Below, piece by piece: positions 22,896-34,515 of a DNA stretch of 64,000 nucleotides. Both the position numbers and the translations under genes were made by a program. This DNA comes from Micropterix aruncella. Its lineage: Eukaryota > Arthropoda > Insecta > Lepidoptera > Micropterigidae. Within the stretch, counting starts at the first letter, position 1. Each line of letters begins with the position of its first letter. Where the stretch lies: positions 30,535,691-30,599,690 of the forward strand of contig OX155950.1 of the NCBI GenBank assembly GCA_944548615.1, written 5' to 3'. The notes beneath the pieces are model-generated. The model searched no databases. It worked only from the letters and a program-made list of their open reading frames with translations, and had not been told where the DNA came from.

Positions 22896-23605
22896 CCGAC
22901 ACAAACACTACTAATTTACAGTGTTAGTTAACATTACTACTGAATACTGCTAACACGACATCGACAGAATGGCCAGTAAAGCGGTCGCTGCTAATTTCCT
23001 ATTTGAAGCGTGTTGAGCTAATGGGAGTCGTAGCGTTACGCCGCTGATGGCCGCTCGTGTGTCATTAGTAGCAGATGCCGTTCGGGCCATCCGCCTCGCC
23101 CACCCTCTACGCCCGCTACGCTACTACGGCTCTACGACTGCGACCGGTGGGTTACGACGTGCAATGATTTCAATGCGTAGAGTGCATTTCACTCTTCTCG
23201 TAGCGGTGCTACCTTGATAGTAAAATCATAGGAGGATATCGAAGGCCAAGGGCTCGCGAATTCAATGCAATATACGCACTCCTAATACACAAAAGATAAT
23301 TATAGTTACATTTTATTTAAAAAATGTGTTCTTTTCAATACACTGAGAAAGAAAACAAAGCAAAAGCTACTATTCACGGTATTAAAATGTTTACACACAA
23401 CTTACCAGATAACACCGTACACATATAGATACACACACCCACAAACACTCACACACACCCAGGAAGAATGGACGGCAGCATTAGCGGTTTTTAATCCAAT
23501 TTCGTGGTGACAACGGACGTACGCTTCGGGCCAATATCGAGCGATTACTGACGGCTAACGACATTGTTAAAGCGAGTAAAAAGATCTTGCGTGATAGATA
23601 TTGAA
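22896..23605. other. GC-richer unique region (22.95-23.2 kb) then AT-rich DNA
   Basis: 22950-23220 has a high CpG content for this window and no repeat similarity. 23420-23465 is a CA-rich microsatellite. Candidate regulatory DNA at best. Confidence 0.3.
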
Positions 23606-23944
23606 ATAATGGTGAGATAATAAATAGGATAGAAAACGAATTTACCGCGTGAAATTTGTAGGACCCGACGTTTCGGTGACGTTGCAGCCGCCGTTGTCTA
23701 GGGTAGACTGAAGAGCTGTCCGACAGCTCTTCAGTCTACCCTAGACAACGGCGGCTGCAACGTCACCGAAACGTCGGACAGCTGAAGAGCTGTCGGACAG
23801 CTCTTCAGTCTACCCTAGACAACGGCGGCTGCAACGTCACCGAAACGTCGGGTCCTACAAATTTCACGCGGTAAATTCGTTTTCTATCCTATTTATAATG
23901 TCAAACAACCGCGATAGTCTTCGATTTTATAATGGTGAGATAAT
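23606..23944. mobile_element. Three-armed hairpin element (CGACGTTTCGG family) with 16-bp flanking direct repeats
   Basis: From 23622 the sequence runs through TTTACCGCGTGAAATTTG, CCCGACGTTTCGGTGACG and GGCTGCAACG-type blocks to about 23720. It is followed by two successive reverse-complement arms (about 23721-23778 and 23795-23893); the outer arms pair almost perfectly over ~100 bp. ATAATGGTGAGATAAT occurs at 23606-23621 and again at 23929-23944, flanking the element like a target-site duplication. The right end carries CAAACAACCGCGATAG, also found after the copy at 36985. No ORF. Confidence 0.8.
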
Positions 23945-24745
23945 TGACTATTTAACACTTTAACAGACAACTCGTCGCCGGGGGAAAATGAAACGTTTGA
24001 GCAGAATCGAAGTTGATTTATTGAACATAAGCAACATTGACCTGCATACAGGATCGCAGTCCAGGAGTCGACACAGAATCGATCCGTGGATTTCAGCTGC
24101 AGACAGAGTTCACTAGAGCCTTTCAGGGTAGTTCCTTTCTGAGAAATCTTCCGGATGGGAACCGAACTATGAGATGGGTTGGCCATAAAGCTCAAGGTGC
24201 ACAGATCTGTTGAACTCCTAATTATCTTACACGTGGGGTAGTTGTTGACCCAATCTCATGTACCTTTAAAATGGTCAGTTGGTCACTCTAATGTCTAATG
24301 GAATGAGTAATGCTCCAAAAACTGGTAAACAGTGAGCGAGAGAGCTACACCGGCTTGCTAGTGCCCTCGCTGGTTGAGGTATGTCTCTGCTGGACAGTGA
24401 CGAAGCTAGATCTGTGTAGCATCACAAAGTCTTTAAGACTTAATTCAGGGTGAAAATATGACATTTTATAACAATCTTTATAACATGGTATTTCTGTTTA
24501 CGATATTCAATTCTCATTTCAAATTATCTTTTTATTATTTAGACAATTTTATGGTTGACTTTGTACAGTTTATTGACATTTAGATTTTTATTGTGATTAC
24601 TTTTATGTCGTATCATGGATTGGAATGTTGTGGATTTGATAATTCTAATTTGGATATTTCTATCCTCATTTTTTTAATATCCTTTTTTTTAATATTTAAA
24701 CAATGTAATGTCTATTTTTTCACTTTCATAACATTTATTATCAAC
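23945..24745. other. Non-coding flank of the Helitron
   Basis: Mixed-composition DNA at 23945-24430, then AT-rich. The open frame at minus 23893-24195 has no recognised features. Confidence 0.35.
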
Positions 24746-24860
24746 TAGCTGACCCGGCGAACTTCGTACCGCCTAAGAGTGAATGAATGTCTAACTTTTA
24801 GCTAAACTTAATTTAGGATTTTATTTACTTGAAAATCATGTGTTAGTGTTTTTAATGCGT

Positions 24861-27415
24861 TCATTGCAACGCTTGGTAATGAACGATATTTTTTTGTCTT
24901 TCTGTCAGGAGAGAAAACGAATAGCGCCGACGGTTTACCGACTCTCGAGCACGCCACGTACAACTGCCCATGTGAAAAACACTAACATTCAAGGTTTATT
25001 CCACACACTTTTAAAGATTGTCCTTGCGATTTATTAATCGTCATTGTAAATGCAAGGCGAACAGGAAACTGCAAACGCCTAAATTGAAACGGCAAGTCGG
25101 TTGGAATCAGTGGTATCCTTGTAATCAGAACATCCTTGCCTTTGAACTTTCCTATGATTATCGTTGCTTCAATTGCGTTGTTCATCAGCTTCTTAACAGC
25201 TAGTCTTGTTCCATTGCACAGTCTTGGTTGGTTCAAATTGCGTAACATGATTATCACCGAGCCGATCTTGAGTTGCAAATTGTGCGGAGGCATTCCCGGC
25301 AAATCCAATAAATTCAGGAGTTCCGTAGGGCAATTGACGACTTCATCTGGATCGGTAATGGAATCGATCGACTTATGTATGTGAATGCAATTGTCCATCT
25401 ATTTCACTTTGAATTGATAGGTTCAAATTGTCTACGTCCTTATTTTTCGCTCCCAAAATGGCTCGTTCGCTCAACCAAACATGGTTTTTGTAATTTTTAC
25501 CAATATTAGGGAACACTTTCGTGATCAATGCTTCTTTCGAACTTGTGAATTAACAAAAATCAGGTGGAAATGAAATAAGGCCAGTGGAAGCGTCAATTGG
25601 TATGTTTCCATTGCCAATGTCTAATAATTGTTTAGAAAACACTTTCGCCGATTCGTCATTTTGTAACGCGACGCGCATATTCGTTTTTAACTTGAGAATT
25701 TTCACGTATCTCCACAATTTCGATGACTTCAAGCATGCGTTAATTTCATCAGCAGCTGTTGATCGTGGAATGACTGGCAGCGTTTGGCGAAAATCGCCGG
25801 CCAGCAGAATCATCGTACCTCCAAAGAGGTACTGATTGTTTCGCAAATCTTTTAACGTTCGATCGAGTGCCTCCAATGCTCGTTTGTGAGCCATCGTACA
25901 CTCATCCCAAATTATTATTTCGCAATTCTGTAGTACTTTTGCCATTGCTGATTTTTTGGAAATATTGCATGTCGGTTCATCTATAGTTTGCAAATTCAGT
26001 GGCAGTTTGAGCGCAGAATGAGCTGTTCGTCCGCCTTCTAACAATGTGGCAGCGATCCCAGATGATGCTACAGCAAGCGTTATTTGACTTTGTGCTCGAA
26101 TCGTAGCTAAAATCAATGAAATTAGGAACGTTTTGCCAGTTCCGCCAGGTGCGTCTAAGAAAAGGATTCCTCCGTAGCCGTCGTTGACTGCTATCATTAA
26201 TGTGTCGTACGCGGTTTTCAGCTGCTGATTCAAAAGTGGGACCATTGTTCGTACTGACTGACTTAGAGCATTACAATCGTATTGCCGTTCTCGTTCAAAT
26301 TCTCGATTGAATGCATTGTGCATCGGGCGATTCATTGCTGGCATTTCTAATTCGTGCAACATCTTGCCGGACATTATCTTGCACAAATCTTTTATAGATA
26401 TCAACGCTTCGTTATGTATCTCCGTGTTAAATTCAAGTTCAGGATTCGCTGTTATTGTACGCACTCGGTGCAAAATGTCTGCAGCCATATTGTCTTTGTA
26501 TTTGATCCACAAATGAGGTGGGTTCGATGGAAAACACGTTGAAATGACGATTGCAAAAAGTGATCGAATTTGATGCGCAGAAGAGGAAATAACAGCATCA
26601 TCGAGTGTGTGATCCCAATGAATGTCATCCTCGAGCAAATGTAAACATTGACAGGCTTCTCTATATGTTGGGCATAACTCGCCATTGACAGTTCATAGAA
26701 ATTCAAATGAAGTCGGTCCACGAACATTAACCAATAAATAACGCAGGTAAAAACATTCGTCATTGTTGGGATGAATTGTGTAAATGCGCCCCAATGCATT
26801 GGTTGAATATATATTCACGTATCCAGGAACAGGGTTTCCTTGTTTCCGTTTTTGGATTTTTTTTGATGTTGCGTTCCATGTGAAATATCTCGGCATCTCC
26901 GAGTAAAGCAGTGTTCTTGCAAATGGATCACTTGCGCAAGTCGCAAAGAAGCTTGTCAGCGTTGTCGCTGGTGGTCGTTCAGCTCTCTGCGCTGCGTTTG
27001 CTGCCGTGAAGTAAACTCGTTGTCCATTTTCCAGGTGCACAGCTAAATGGACCACAGTGGGATGCCGTTCTTGTATGGAGAATGAAAAGATTCTCCAAAC
27101 CGCCTCATTGCTGCTGACATATCTTCCCATCTGATATTGCGAAACTTCATCGTTTGCATCTGGAACTGAAATACCAAATAGAGCCATGTCGCTTCATTTC
27201 GTGACGTACTTGCAAACGTATTTGATTGATTTCACAGAATTGCAGTACTCAATATTGCAATGCGCTTTGAATGTTTTGGAAAGCAGTGGCGAAAACGGAA
27301 CAATCCAGCTGTTGTCGACTACATAGTCTTTATTTTTGACTTTCAAAGTTATCGTTCTGCCGTTATGTAGTCGTTCTATTTTTGACTTTTTCATTTTCTT
27401 TTTTAATTTCCCCAA
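24861..27415 (-). pseudogene. Helitron Rep/helicase ORF remnant (RepHel)
   Basis: A single ancestral frame can be followed with breaks. First, 27415-27197 holds the end of the Rep domain, with IVPFSPLL and the two-tyrosine motif KYVCKYVTK. A TGA at 27194-27196 precedes SDMALFGISV. Frame 27187-26696 follows, broken by a TGA at 26693-26695 before TVNGELCPTYREACQCLHLL. The helicase runs to about 25553 with Walker A DAPGGTGKTF, Walker B IIWDECTMAHK, LAGDFRQTLPVI and LKTNMR. A TAA sits at 25550-25552, a 1-nt frameshift near 25375, then ending motifs [17 protein letters not shown], a TAG at 24982-24984, and LYVACSRVGKPSALFVF. A second frameshift in an A run leads to the family's usual C-terminus VHYQALQ and stop at 24861. 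The Rep HUH histidines and zinc finger upstream are absent. Encoded DNA nicking and strand displacement activity is lost. Confidence 0.9.
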
Positions 27416-27485
27416 TGATTTATTATGATTTTTTTAATCAGAACATATTCTATCTGTGCGCAAAATTCCTTTTTTTATTGAGATT

Positions 27486-27815
27486 TTCATACAAAAATAC
27501 CATCCAAATTTCCGAAAATTTCCTATATTTCCGGTGGATTTTCTAAAAATTTTCTTCCGTACAAACCTTATCCTTGAAATTACCAACACCAAAAAAAATT
27601 AAACAGCCAAATCGGTCAAGCCGCTATGAAAACATGCGGAATTTCATTCATACAAAAACATCATCCAAATTTCCGAAAATTTCCGTTATTTCTGGTGGAT
27701 TTTCCAAAACTTTTCTTCCATACAAACCTTGTCCTTGAAATTACCAACACAAAAAAAATAAAACAGTCAAATCGGTCCAGCCGTTCTGAAGTGATGCTCC
27801 GTCAAACATGCGCAT
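27486..27815 (-). repeat. Tandem duplication of the Helitron 5' region
   Basis: TTCATACAAAAA..CCATCCAAATTTCCGAAAATTTCC, GGTGGATTTT, ACAAACCTT.TCCTTGAAATTACCAACAC and AAATCGGTC.AGCCG occur twice, offset by about 161 bp, with ~90% identity by eye. The repeat lies between the Helitron's 5' terminus and the truncated Rep frame. Confidence 0.85.
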
Positions 27816-27842
27816 TTCATTTTTATTTATATAGAAGAAGAT

Positions 27843-28479
27843 GTAGTTTTGTCCTGACAATTTCAATTTTTTTTAAACAGAAGCTTTTTAAAAAGATTCA
27901 TTTCTTTTTCTCTTCATCAGCTTGCTGAAATTCACAGTTTTTTGGTGCGATATTATAATTAGTACATAGGTAGCCAGATTAAGATATTGGATATAAGCAT
28001 TTTTTAAAATGTATTACTTATAACGTATATACCTTTGCGGGGCTTTTAGAATTAAAATAAACTTTGAAATTCGTATTCATCCGCTGCCGTAATGGTAATT
28101 TAAATGAATAAAAAGTGTGTTCAACCATATACATAAATCGATTATTAATACTTATTGCTATTCTGTAACATAAAGCAGACGAATCGCTACGATTTTTGAT
28201 GCTTTTCAGACCAGAGTACATCATATATCATGTCACGTCCGCGTCGCTCTTCGATTCTTACCGTTCGTTTTCTCCAAGATCTTGGTGACATTCCTGATCG
28301 TAGATCAAACAAGTAAGGCACTGCAAAGTAATCGAATTAATCGTCGAATTTAACGGGTTTCAGCTAGTTGTTTGTATATTTCAATATTTATTTGTTTGCA
28401 TTTGTTCGGAAAAAAAACCATCGTTTATTTACCTCAAAGTTCTAATATCAAAGCAGCAAAGTGGTAAATGAGCAGCGGA
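27843..28479. other. AT-rich non-coding stretch
   Basis: Nothing recognised. 28230-28330 is less AT-rich but has no ORF. Confidence 0.4.
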
Positions 28480-28745
28480 GCCAGAAACAGATACCGTTTA
28501 AATGTCACCCCTGGAACGATTACGCGTAATTGCCCACGGCCTTACATTAATTAATTTCAGCTTTGGTCCGAGCGCGCGGAGCGGGGAGCGGCACAGGGTG
28601 GTGGGCTGTAGCATTTGTATTGGGCCGAGCGTGTCCGCCGGACCGCGCCGCTGACTGTCCGCGACAGATGGAGCCGCAGCCGCGTGCGGCTTTGGACCCA
28701 TCCCACCCCACGGACCACCCGAATTCCCAAACTGGACACTGATAT
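28480..28745. other. GC-rich unique island
   Basis: High GC and CpG (GAGCGCGCGGAGCGGGGAGC near 28568). Two overlapping minus frames are open but show no domain. Candidate regulatory or promoter-like DNA; no TATA or initiator arrangement can be asserted. Confidence 0.35.
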
Positions 28746-29815
28746 TATAATACCGGTTTAAGAGAAGCCCCCGCCAGCAGTGTCAACAATCTATTCTCGT
28801 ATCTGGTCTAGTCGCAAATAGAAATTGAAAGAGTTGTAACCTTTTAAAATAATGTTATACATAATTATAAACACTTTGATATTTCAGGACTGACATAGAT
28901 GGTTCTTTAAAAATGCATCATTCAGTGATTAATTAGTAAAAGAAGAAAGGAAACAATTCCTCATGACATTTCTAAAATAGCAACACATTTTTACACACAT
29001 AATTTGTTAAATTTTGGTAATGTTCATTTTTTGCACACATAATCTACGCACCCTCACACCTCTGATAATATAAATTACCTATGTATGTATAAAAGAGTGA
29101 ATTCAGGTCTCTATATCACGTAATATTTTGTATTTGGATTTATTAAAAAAGAAATCGAGTTATTATTTTGTTTATTCTCTATAAATAGATGAATATTTTA
29201 TTTGCTTTTTTTATATTTTATTGTAAGAATTTCGTAATGATTTTGATCATGGCTCACAAACCAATGTATTAAAAAAAACATTAAATTGCAAATAAATTGC
29301 TATAACATTGTTATCTTCCTTGGAACAGGCGCTGTCTAATTAGGAGTGGCGCAAAATTATTGTGTTTAAATATTTCCTATATATTTTCTTGAATAAATTA
29401 AGAAATGAAATATAGATTAGCGTAAATTGAAAACGATTCGTTTTAATAGTATTATTTCCTAAAACAATAATATTGATAATTTATTTAATCATGAAATTAC
29501 ATTTATATAGAGTTTTTTTACAGAATCTGCCTAACTAGGCCATATCTCGTACTAAGATGCACTTCATTTATGGCGATGATTTGTTCATATATGCACACAT
29601 ATAAAAATCAGAGTAAAAGAGAAAATCAATTAAAAAATACAACAGTTAATTGAAATGTAATAAAAAAATTATTCCTATAAATATTTTTCAAAATATCTCA
29701 ATAGCATGATCACAGAAATTAAAGTAAAATAAAAAAAGTCGAGATAAAAAAATATACAAAAAAGTAAACAAGTTTAGACATTATGTTGGAATAATAAATG
29801 GAAAACATACATATA
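28746..29815. other. AT-rich non-coding stretch
   Basis: Nothing recognised. Confidence 0.4.
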
Positions 29816-29870
29816 TGAACCCTAAACACATTACACTCCTTTTTAGTAGGGCAGTTGTGTAATAAGTCGC
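29816..29870 (-). repeat. Dispersed repeat 'ACTGCCCAACAAAAA', minus-strand fragment
   Basis: The reverse complement reads ACACAACTGCCCTACTAAAA, then GGAGTGTAATGTGTTTAGGG, matching the 5' part of the copies at 3.3, 3.8 and 5.5 kb. Confidence 0.6.
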
Positions 29871-30415
29871 AGCTATCTCGGCAGCAGTAAATTATTTTAC
29901 CTTAACTGTATCCCGATAGAGAGGCTAGTTTTTTTATAACACATGTCTTTTTAACACGCTGCACACGCTGTGCCGCTCAACGAAACTATACAGATTAAGA
30001 AAGATCAAGGGAATAATTGACTATGCTTTTTATATTTTTATATTATTTTTAAAACTGTTCTTTATTATTTTTGATCAGGTGCTGTTGTAAAATGTCACAA
30101 TTAAACACACCACTAGAACACACAAAACAATATTATTAATTTGCACGGGAAGAAACAATCGCATAAACATATATTATTTAAAATAGATTAACTACACTAT
30201 ACAGTGATAGGTATAAGCTAGTCATAAAAACGAGAACAATACAAAAACCATTTAAAACATGCATAAATCTCAAAAACAGCAATTTCACCAAAGCGATAAA
30301 TCCGAAAATGAAATGATATTTATCATCCCTTGGACTTAATTGCGATTCAGTGTGTAACTTACCCCCTTTATGGCTATGACTATCCCTCTCCCTCGTATGC
30401 AAATATAGCTATGGA
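29871..30415. other. AT-rich non-coding stretch
   Basis: Nothing recognised. Confidence 0.4.
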
Positions 30416-30600
30416 TAGAGCGAGACCGGACGATGTCATTAGTTACAGGTGGCGCCTGCTTCGATAAACTGTGGATCCTTTAATTAGCCTAATGTCATGT
30501 CCACTTGATGCGGCTACACGTAATAGGCATAATTAGCATCTGATGTAATTATGGCATAAAGTCATAATAAACTTGTTTTGTCAAGATATGATAACTGAAT
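30416..30600. promoter_or_regulatory. Candidate cis-regulatory cluster (homeodomain-type sites)
   Basis: Unique DNA holding TTTAATTAGCC, GCATAATTAGCATC, TGTAATTATGG and GTCATAATAAAC within about 110 bp, plus CAGGTGGCGCC. Clustering of TAATTA cores in non-repetitive DNA is typical of developmental enhancers, but such cores are also common by chance in AT-rich sequence. Confidence 0.3.
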
Positions 30601-30960
30601 ATCTTCGCCTGCCACATATTATGTAGCTCCTTTTTTTATACTAATGGGTAAGGAGGTTATTCCATTCTCCCATATGATTTGCTTCTTCTTCTTCTCGTGA
30701 TATGTACACTACCAAACGTTTGCTATTATATTGCCTATCACATTTTTATCGAACGCTGCTCTAAATGAGGAGTGGTAGCTCTCAGAAACCATTCCCATAG
30801 ATTACGAAGCCAAGGTGCTCTTCTTTCGCCTATTTCGCCTCGACTAATTAATGTAATATCTGTCGGGATGGCGCATTACGGGGGATGCGGATCTTTATTT
30901 TCCTAGATATTACTATGATGGGTGTTACACATTCAATCTGGCATCAGTTCAGTCCGTGAC
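30601..30960. other. Non-coding lead-in to the minisatellite repeat
   Basis: Mixed-composition DNA without ORFs. It may be the unique part of the element carrying the minisatellite at 30961, since GGGTGTTACACATTCAATC directly precedes the first unit. Confidence 0.35.
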
Positions 30961-31560
30961 AACCTTGGATGCAGCAGCCATGTCATGGTGAAATTCAGAA
31001 CGGGCTATCATAATTGAATGCGTATACAAAATTTAGTTACCGTGCTGTTGACCGTTGGAGAGTCCCCTCATCGGGAGCCAACCCTGGGTGCAGCAGCTAT
31101 GTCATGGTGAATTTTATAACGGGGTATCAAAATTGAATGCGTATACAAAAAAACTGTACTGTTGACCGTTGAGGAGTCCCCTCGTTGGAAGCCAACCTTG
31201 GGTGCAGCAGCCCTGTCGCGGTGAAACTTAAAACGGGCTATCATAATTTAATGCGTATACAAAATTTCGTTTCTGTGCTATTAACCGTTGAAGAGCCCCT
31301 CGTCGGGATCCAACCTTGGGTGCAGCAGCCATGGCATGGTGAAATTTAAGTCGGGCTATTATAATTGAATGCGTATACAGAAGTGTGTGTCTGTGCTGTT
31401 GACCGTGGAAGAGTAACTTCATCGGGAGCCGATCCTGGTTGTAGAATCAGGTTATGCTCACCGTAAAAATGCATTGTCATCGGAACTGAACCAACGTGTA
31501 AAATTTCAACTTCATAGGATAAAAGGAAGTAGTTCTAATTCAGCTTACAAGATTTGACCT
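30961..31560 (+). repeat. Minisatellite of four ~115-bp units inside a dispersed element
   Basis: Units start with AACCTTGG(G)TGCAGCAG at 30961, 31080, 31193 and 31312, with a fifth degenerate start at about 31422. Each contains GCCATGTCATGGTGAAA, ACGGGCTATCATAATT, AATGCGTATACAAAA, GTGCTGTTGACCGTTG and AGTCCCCTC. The 3' flank (AATCAGGTTATGCTCACCGT, then AATGCATTGTCAT) is also shared with the reverse-oriented copy at 44.6-45.1 kb, so the array is part of a mobile element. Confidence 0.85.
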
Positions 31561-31891
31561 AAACAAAGATACATACTAATTTACGTTGCAAGGTAAATAA
31601 AAGCTTTTAAAAAATATACAGCTTTTGGAACTTATTTCAATGAGATTTAATGAAAAATAAAGTAATTTAGCTGAGATGAACTAAACTAAGCGCTCATAGA
31701 ATCTGGTTGAGCAAAAGCAGTAAAAAAACGTCAATACTAAAGCAAATTTGATATTAATTATATGTATATTACGATGACAGAACGTCCAAAAAGTGAGCTT
31801 CGTCACACTTGACCACCCGTGTAATAAAATTTCTCGAGGTATTTTTTAAAATTTATTTATCCCTTATTTTACATGTATAATTTTCCTATAA
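31561..31891. other. AT-rich non-coding stretch
   Basis: Nothing recognised. Confidence 0.4.
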
Positions 31892-31950
31892 TGATGGGCC
31901 CGACTTTGGTCGGTGAATTCCATGGCAGCTCCGTTTGTATTTTATTTTAA
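31892..31950 (+). mobile_element. 3' end fragment of the endonuclease-bearing LINE
   Basis: GATGGGCCCGAC, then GGTCGGTGAATTCCATGG and CAGCTCCGTTTGTATT match, in opposite orientation, the 3' UTR end at 5911-5965 of the LINE fragment. An extreme 5' truncation left only ~55 bp of 3' UTR plus an A/T tail. Confidence 0.75.
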
Positions 31951-32609
31951 GTGATAAAGTTACTCGTACATACAGATTTTAGAACCCTGGAAATTTATTA
32001 AATGTACTGCTTTGACGGAATTATATCACCTCACTAAGCAGATCCTATGTTTAGTTATATTTTGTGCGGTGTTTATATGTCGGGTGTATATAGAAAATTT
32101 CTACAATATTGGGCATATCAGTGTGTTGTGCCACATTAATTTAACAACGCTTCAATAATTGTATACATGTGATGAAACTTCTCAATAAAATTACACATAT
32201 ATTTCACCCAAGTCAGTCAACACTTTTTATTCCAAGATCCTAATTGAGATCATTCGAACGGCAAAAAAGTCTATTTTCTCATAACTCATATTGATCTAGA
32301 AGTACTGTTCCTGTTCTCATGGAGAATATATTATTGAAAAGTCTTATCGATATCATAATGTTCGCTTTCTGACGCTTGCAAATCGTTTATAAGCCCATAC
32401 ATTAAACACATTCAATCACTCTCGTCAATAGTCTCACTGGTAAGTAATCTCTTCAATTAGCTTCTAATATTAATTAATTGATCTAAATATTAATACCGTG
32501 ATTGATTATTGAAATTTAGATTTTTTACTAAAATTTTAGTTTATTTGATTTTATTTTTCACGAAATTCTTCAATGTATTATTTTATTTATCATTAGTCAG
32601 TATTTAATT
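31951..32609. other. AT-rich non-coding stretch
   Basis: Nothing recognised. Confidence 0.4.
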
Positions 32610-32735
32610 ATACGAATCTGAGCCTACCTTAGTGCGAACGTCTCGTACGATGCAGTTAGGTTAGGTTTGATTAATCTGTAACTGTTATTATGATTTTTGT
32701 AAAATAAATAATTTGAATTTGAATTTGAATTTGTT
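32610..32735 (+). mobile_element. LINE 3' end with (TTTGAA)n tail
   Basis: GTTAGGTTAGG, then TTTTTGTAAAATAAATAATT and three copies of TGAATT look like a LINE 3' UTR and its microsatellite tail. No coding part remains. Confidence 0.45.
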
Positions 32736-33545
32736 TATTTTACGCTCTGCACTCCGAGATACTTAAACATCCGGAACTGTTGGGCTTTGGTCGTATCGAC
32801 ATCACACAACGGCCAGAAAATCCATAAGTGTATATATACTAAACCCATATTTTTATTTTATTTGTTTTTTTTATATGTTTTTTTTGTAATCTTAATAGCC
32901 GTGTCTCAGAGTGTATGTATGTGATATTATTTTATATATGTATTATGTGACTAATATTTAACCATATCTGACTATCTGATTATCTGACTATCTAGTAATT
33001 TAATAATTTTTACTATCTATTAAGTCATATACCCATATAAATTTTAAATTTATACTATTTAATTTCTTTTAATATAATTACTTATACGGCTGCTATTATA
33101 TAATGTACCTATGTATCTAACTTTTAGTTTAATTTAGTAACTGTATAACTTTTATTATTTAAAAAGTGTTACTTTTATTATGTAAAAAGTGTTACTCGTA
33201 TGATAACATTGTTAGGAAATCGCTTACCGCAAACCCCTGAAGTCGTTAATCACTAGACAATAATTTCAGTTGCGTTCAATACGAAACTATCTGCCTACCT
33301 GCATTATGGAAAGCAATATTTAAAATGAAACGAGCGGAGCTCGTATTAATACGATCCGACAGTCACCTCTATACGGCAAATTAGGGGATTCGCGCTTGTA
33401 GATTGTAGTCTGCGGTTTAGACAATTGGTTAAAATGCTGAAAAAGGGATTAAAAAATATAAAAAAAACAATAATGATAATAACAATAATAATAATAGTAA
33501 TTATTATAAATTAAATTAAAAATAATTAAAAAAATGTTATCTTAG
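32736..33545. other. AT-rich non-coding stretch with simple repeats
   Basis: CTGACTATCTGAT-type repeats at 32965-32995 and (AATAAT)n at 33470-33510. No gene recognised. Confidence 0.4.
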
Positions 33546-33795
33546 ATTTTTCCTTGACACAACCGTGGCACTTTAGTGGGACTACCGAAGTGAGCTCGCC
33601 TTAACACAGGCGTGCCTATCCAGGCGGGCTCGGCTGCTCTTTTCTTAATGTATGCACTATGTAATCTGGGCTCAGATAGATGTGTATATAACTTTAAAAG
33701 CATGCAACGGCATTGTCTAAATTGTCATTTCATTTTCTGTTGTGCTCATGCGTTTGAATGTATATGTAAAATAAATAAATAAAAAATAAACAAGT
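33546..33795 (+). mobile_element. Probable LINE 3' UTR with (AAAT)n tail
   Basis: A GC-richer segment (CAGGCGTGCCTATCCAGGCG) passes into ATGTAAAATAAATAAATAAA at about 33765. The structure resembles a LINE 3' end, but no protein similarity supports it. Confidence 0.4.
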
Positions 33796-34515
33796 GTATA
33801 TAATCTAAATATTTTACAAAAACTTTAGTTATTATATGCTGAATATACATGGGAGATATCTTAAAATAGTTATAAAATTACGAAAGGCGGGTTTTTAGGC
33901 TAAGGTTTTTTATCTTATTTGCTTTTCGTAGAGGAGCGGTGTGGTGAGACGTACGACGAGGGTGGAAGTCGGCATCGTTCTAACTGAGCGTCGAGCGTCG
34001 CGTCGCTTTGAATTAATCGCGCGGTCGATGGTCGGAGGGTAATTTTTGGCTTGGCTGGACGGACTTGCCCTCTGTGCGAACCACCACCCCTTGTCCCTAC
34101 TCCCTTCACCTCTTACTCCCTTCCGCCATCAGGGCATTATTCACACTGACTTGATCAGCCGTTAATTCACCCGTTCAACTCTCTCGCTTCTGTAACAGTT
34201 CTTCTGTGCGGTAGGTGTAGCGACAAATTCATACATAAGTTCGCCTTTCCATCGTGTTTTACCACAAAATCAGTGTACCAGTTGGCGTAAGCTTTAGTTG
34301 CCTGTTATGCTGATGAAAACGACTTACTTTCAGCTAACTTTAATTACTTGCATCAATTTATGCAAAGCATTAATGATAGAATAAGTATACATTGTAAGAA
34401 TCGACACCATGAAACCCGCCAACTATCACTTCGTAGAGCAACAATAGTTGAAATATTTTAATTACTTAAAATTATGAAACGGAATACTGCCGTGGTTGTA
34501 TTATATTACAAATAA
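33796..34515. other. GC-richer unique island at 33.9-34.2 kb, then AT-rich DNA
   Basis: 33930-34150 has elevated CpG and purine/pyrimidine asymmetry and no repeat similarity. The minus frame 33915-34109 has no known domain. Confidence 0.3.

Larger units (their letters stand above)
24746..27838 (-). mobile_element. Helitron, decayed, inserted between A and T
   Basis: On the minus strand the 3' end reads GGCGGTACGAAGTTCGCC (a short hairpin, GGCG/CGCC), then GGGTCAGCTAG followed by T: the expected subterminal hairpin plus CTRR terminus. The 5' end lies in ATCTTCTTCTATATAAATAA near 27838, giving the expected A before a TC start (exact TC uncertain by a few bases). The body encodes the Rep C-terminal part and a Pif1-type helicase. 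It is about 3.1 kb, shorter than autonomous Helitrons, because the zinc-finger and HUH part of Rep is missing. Confidence 0.88.

Noticed and set aside
24840..25384. Plus-strand open frames within the Helitron
   Set aside because: Shadows of the minus-strand helicase coding sequence.
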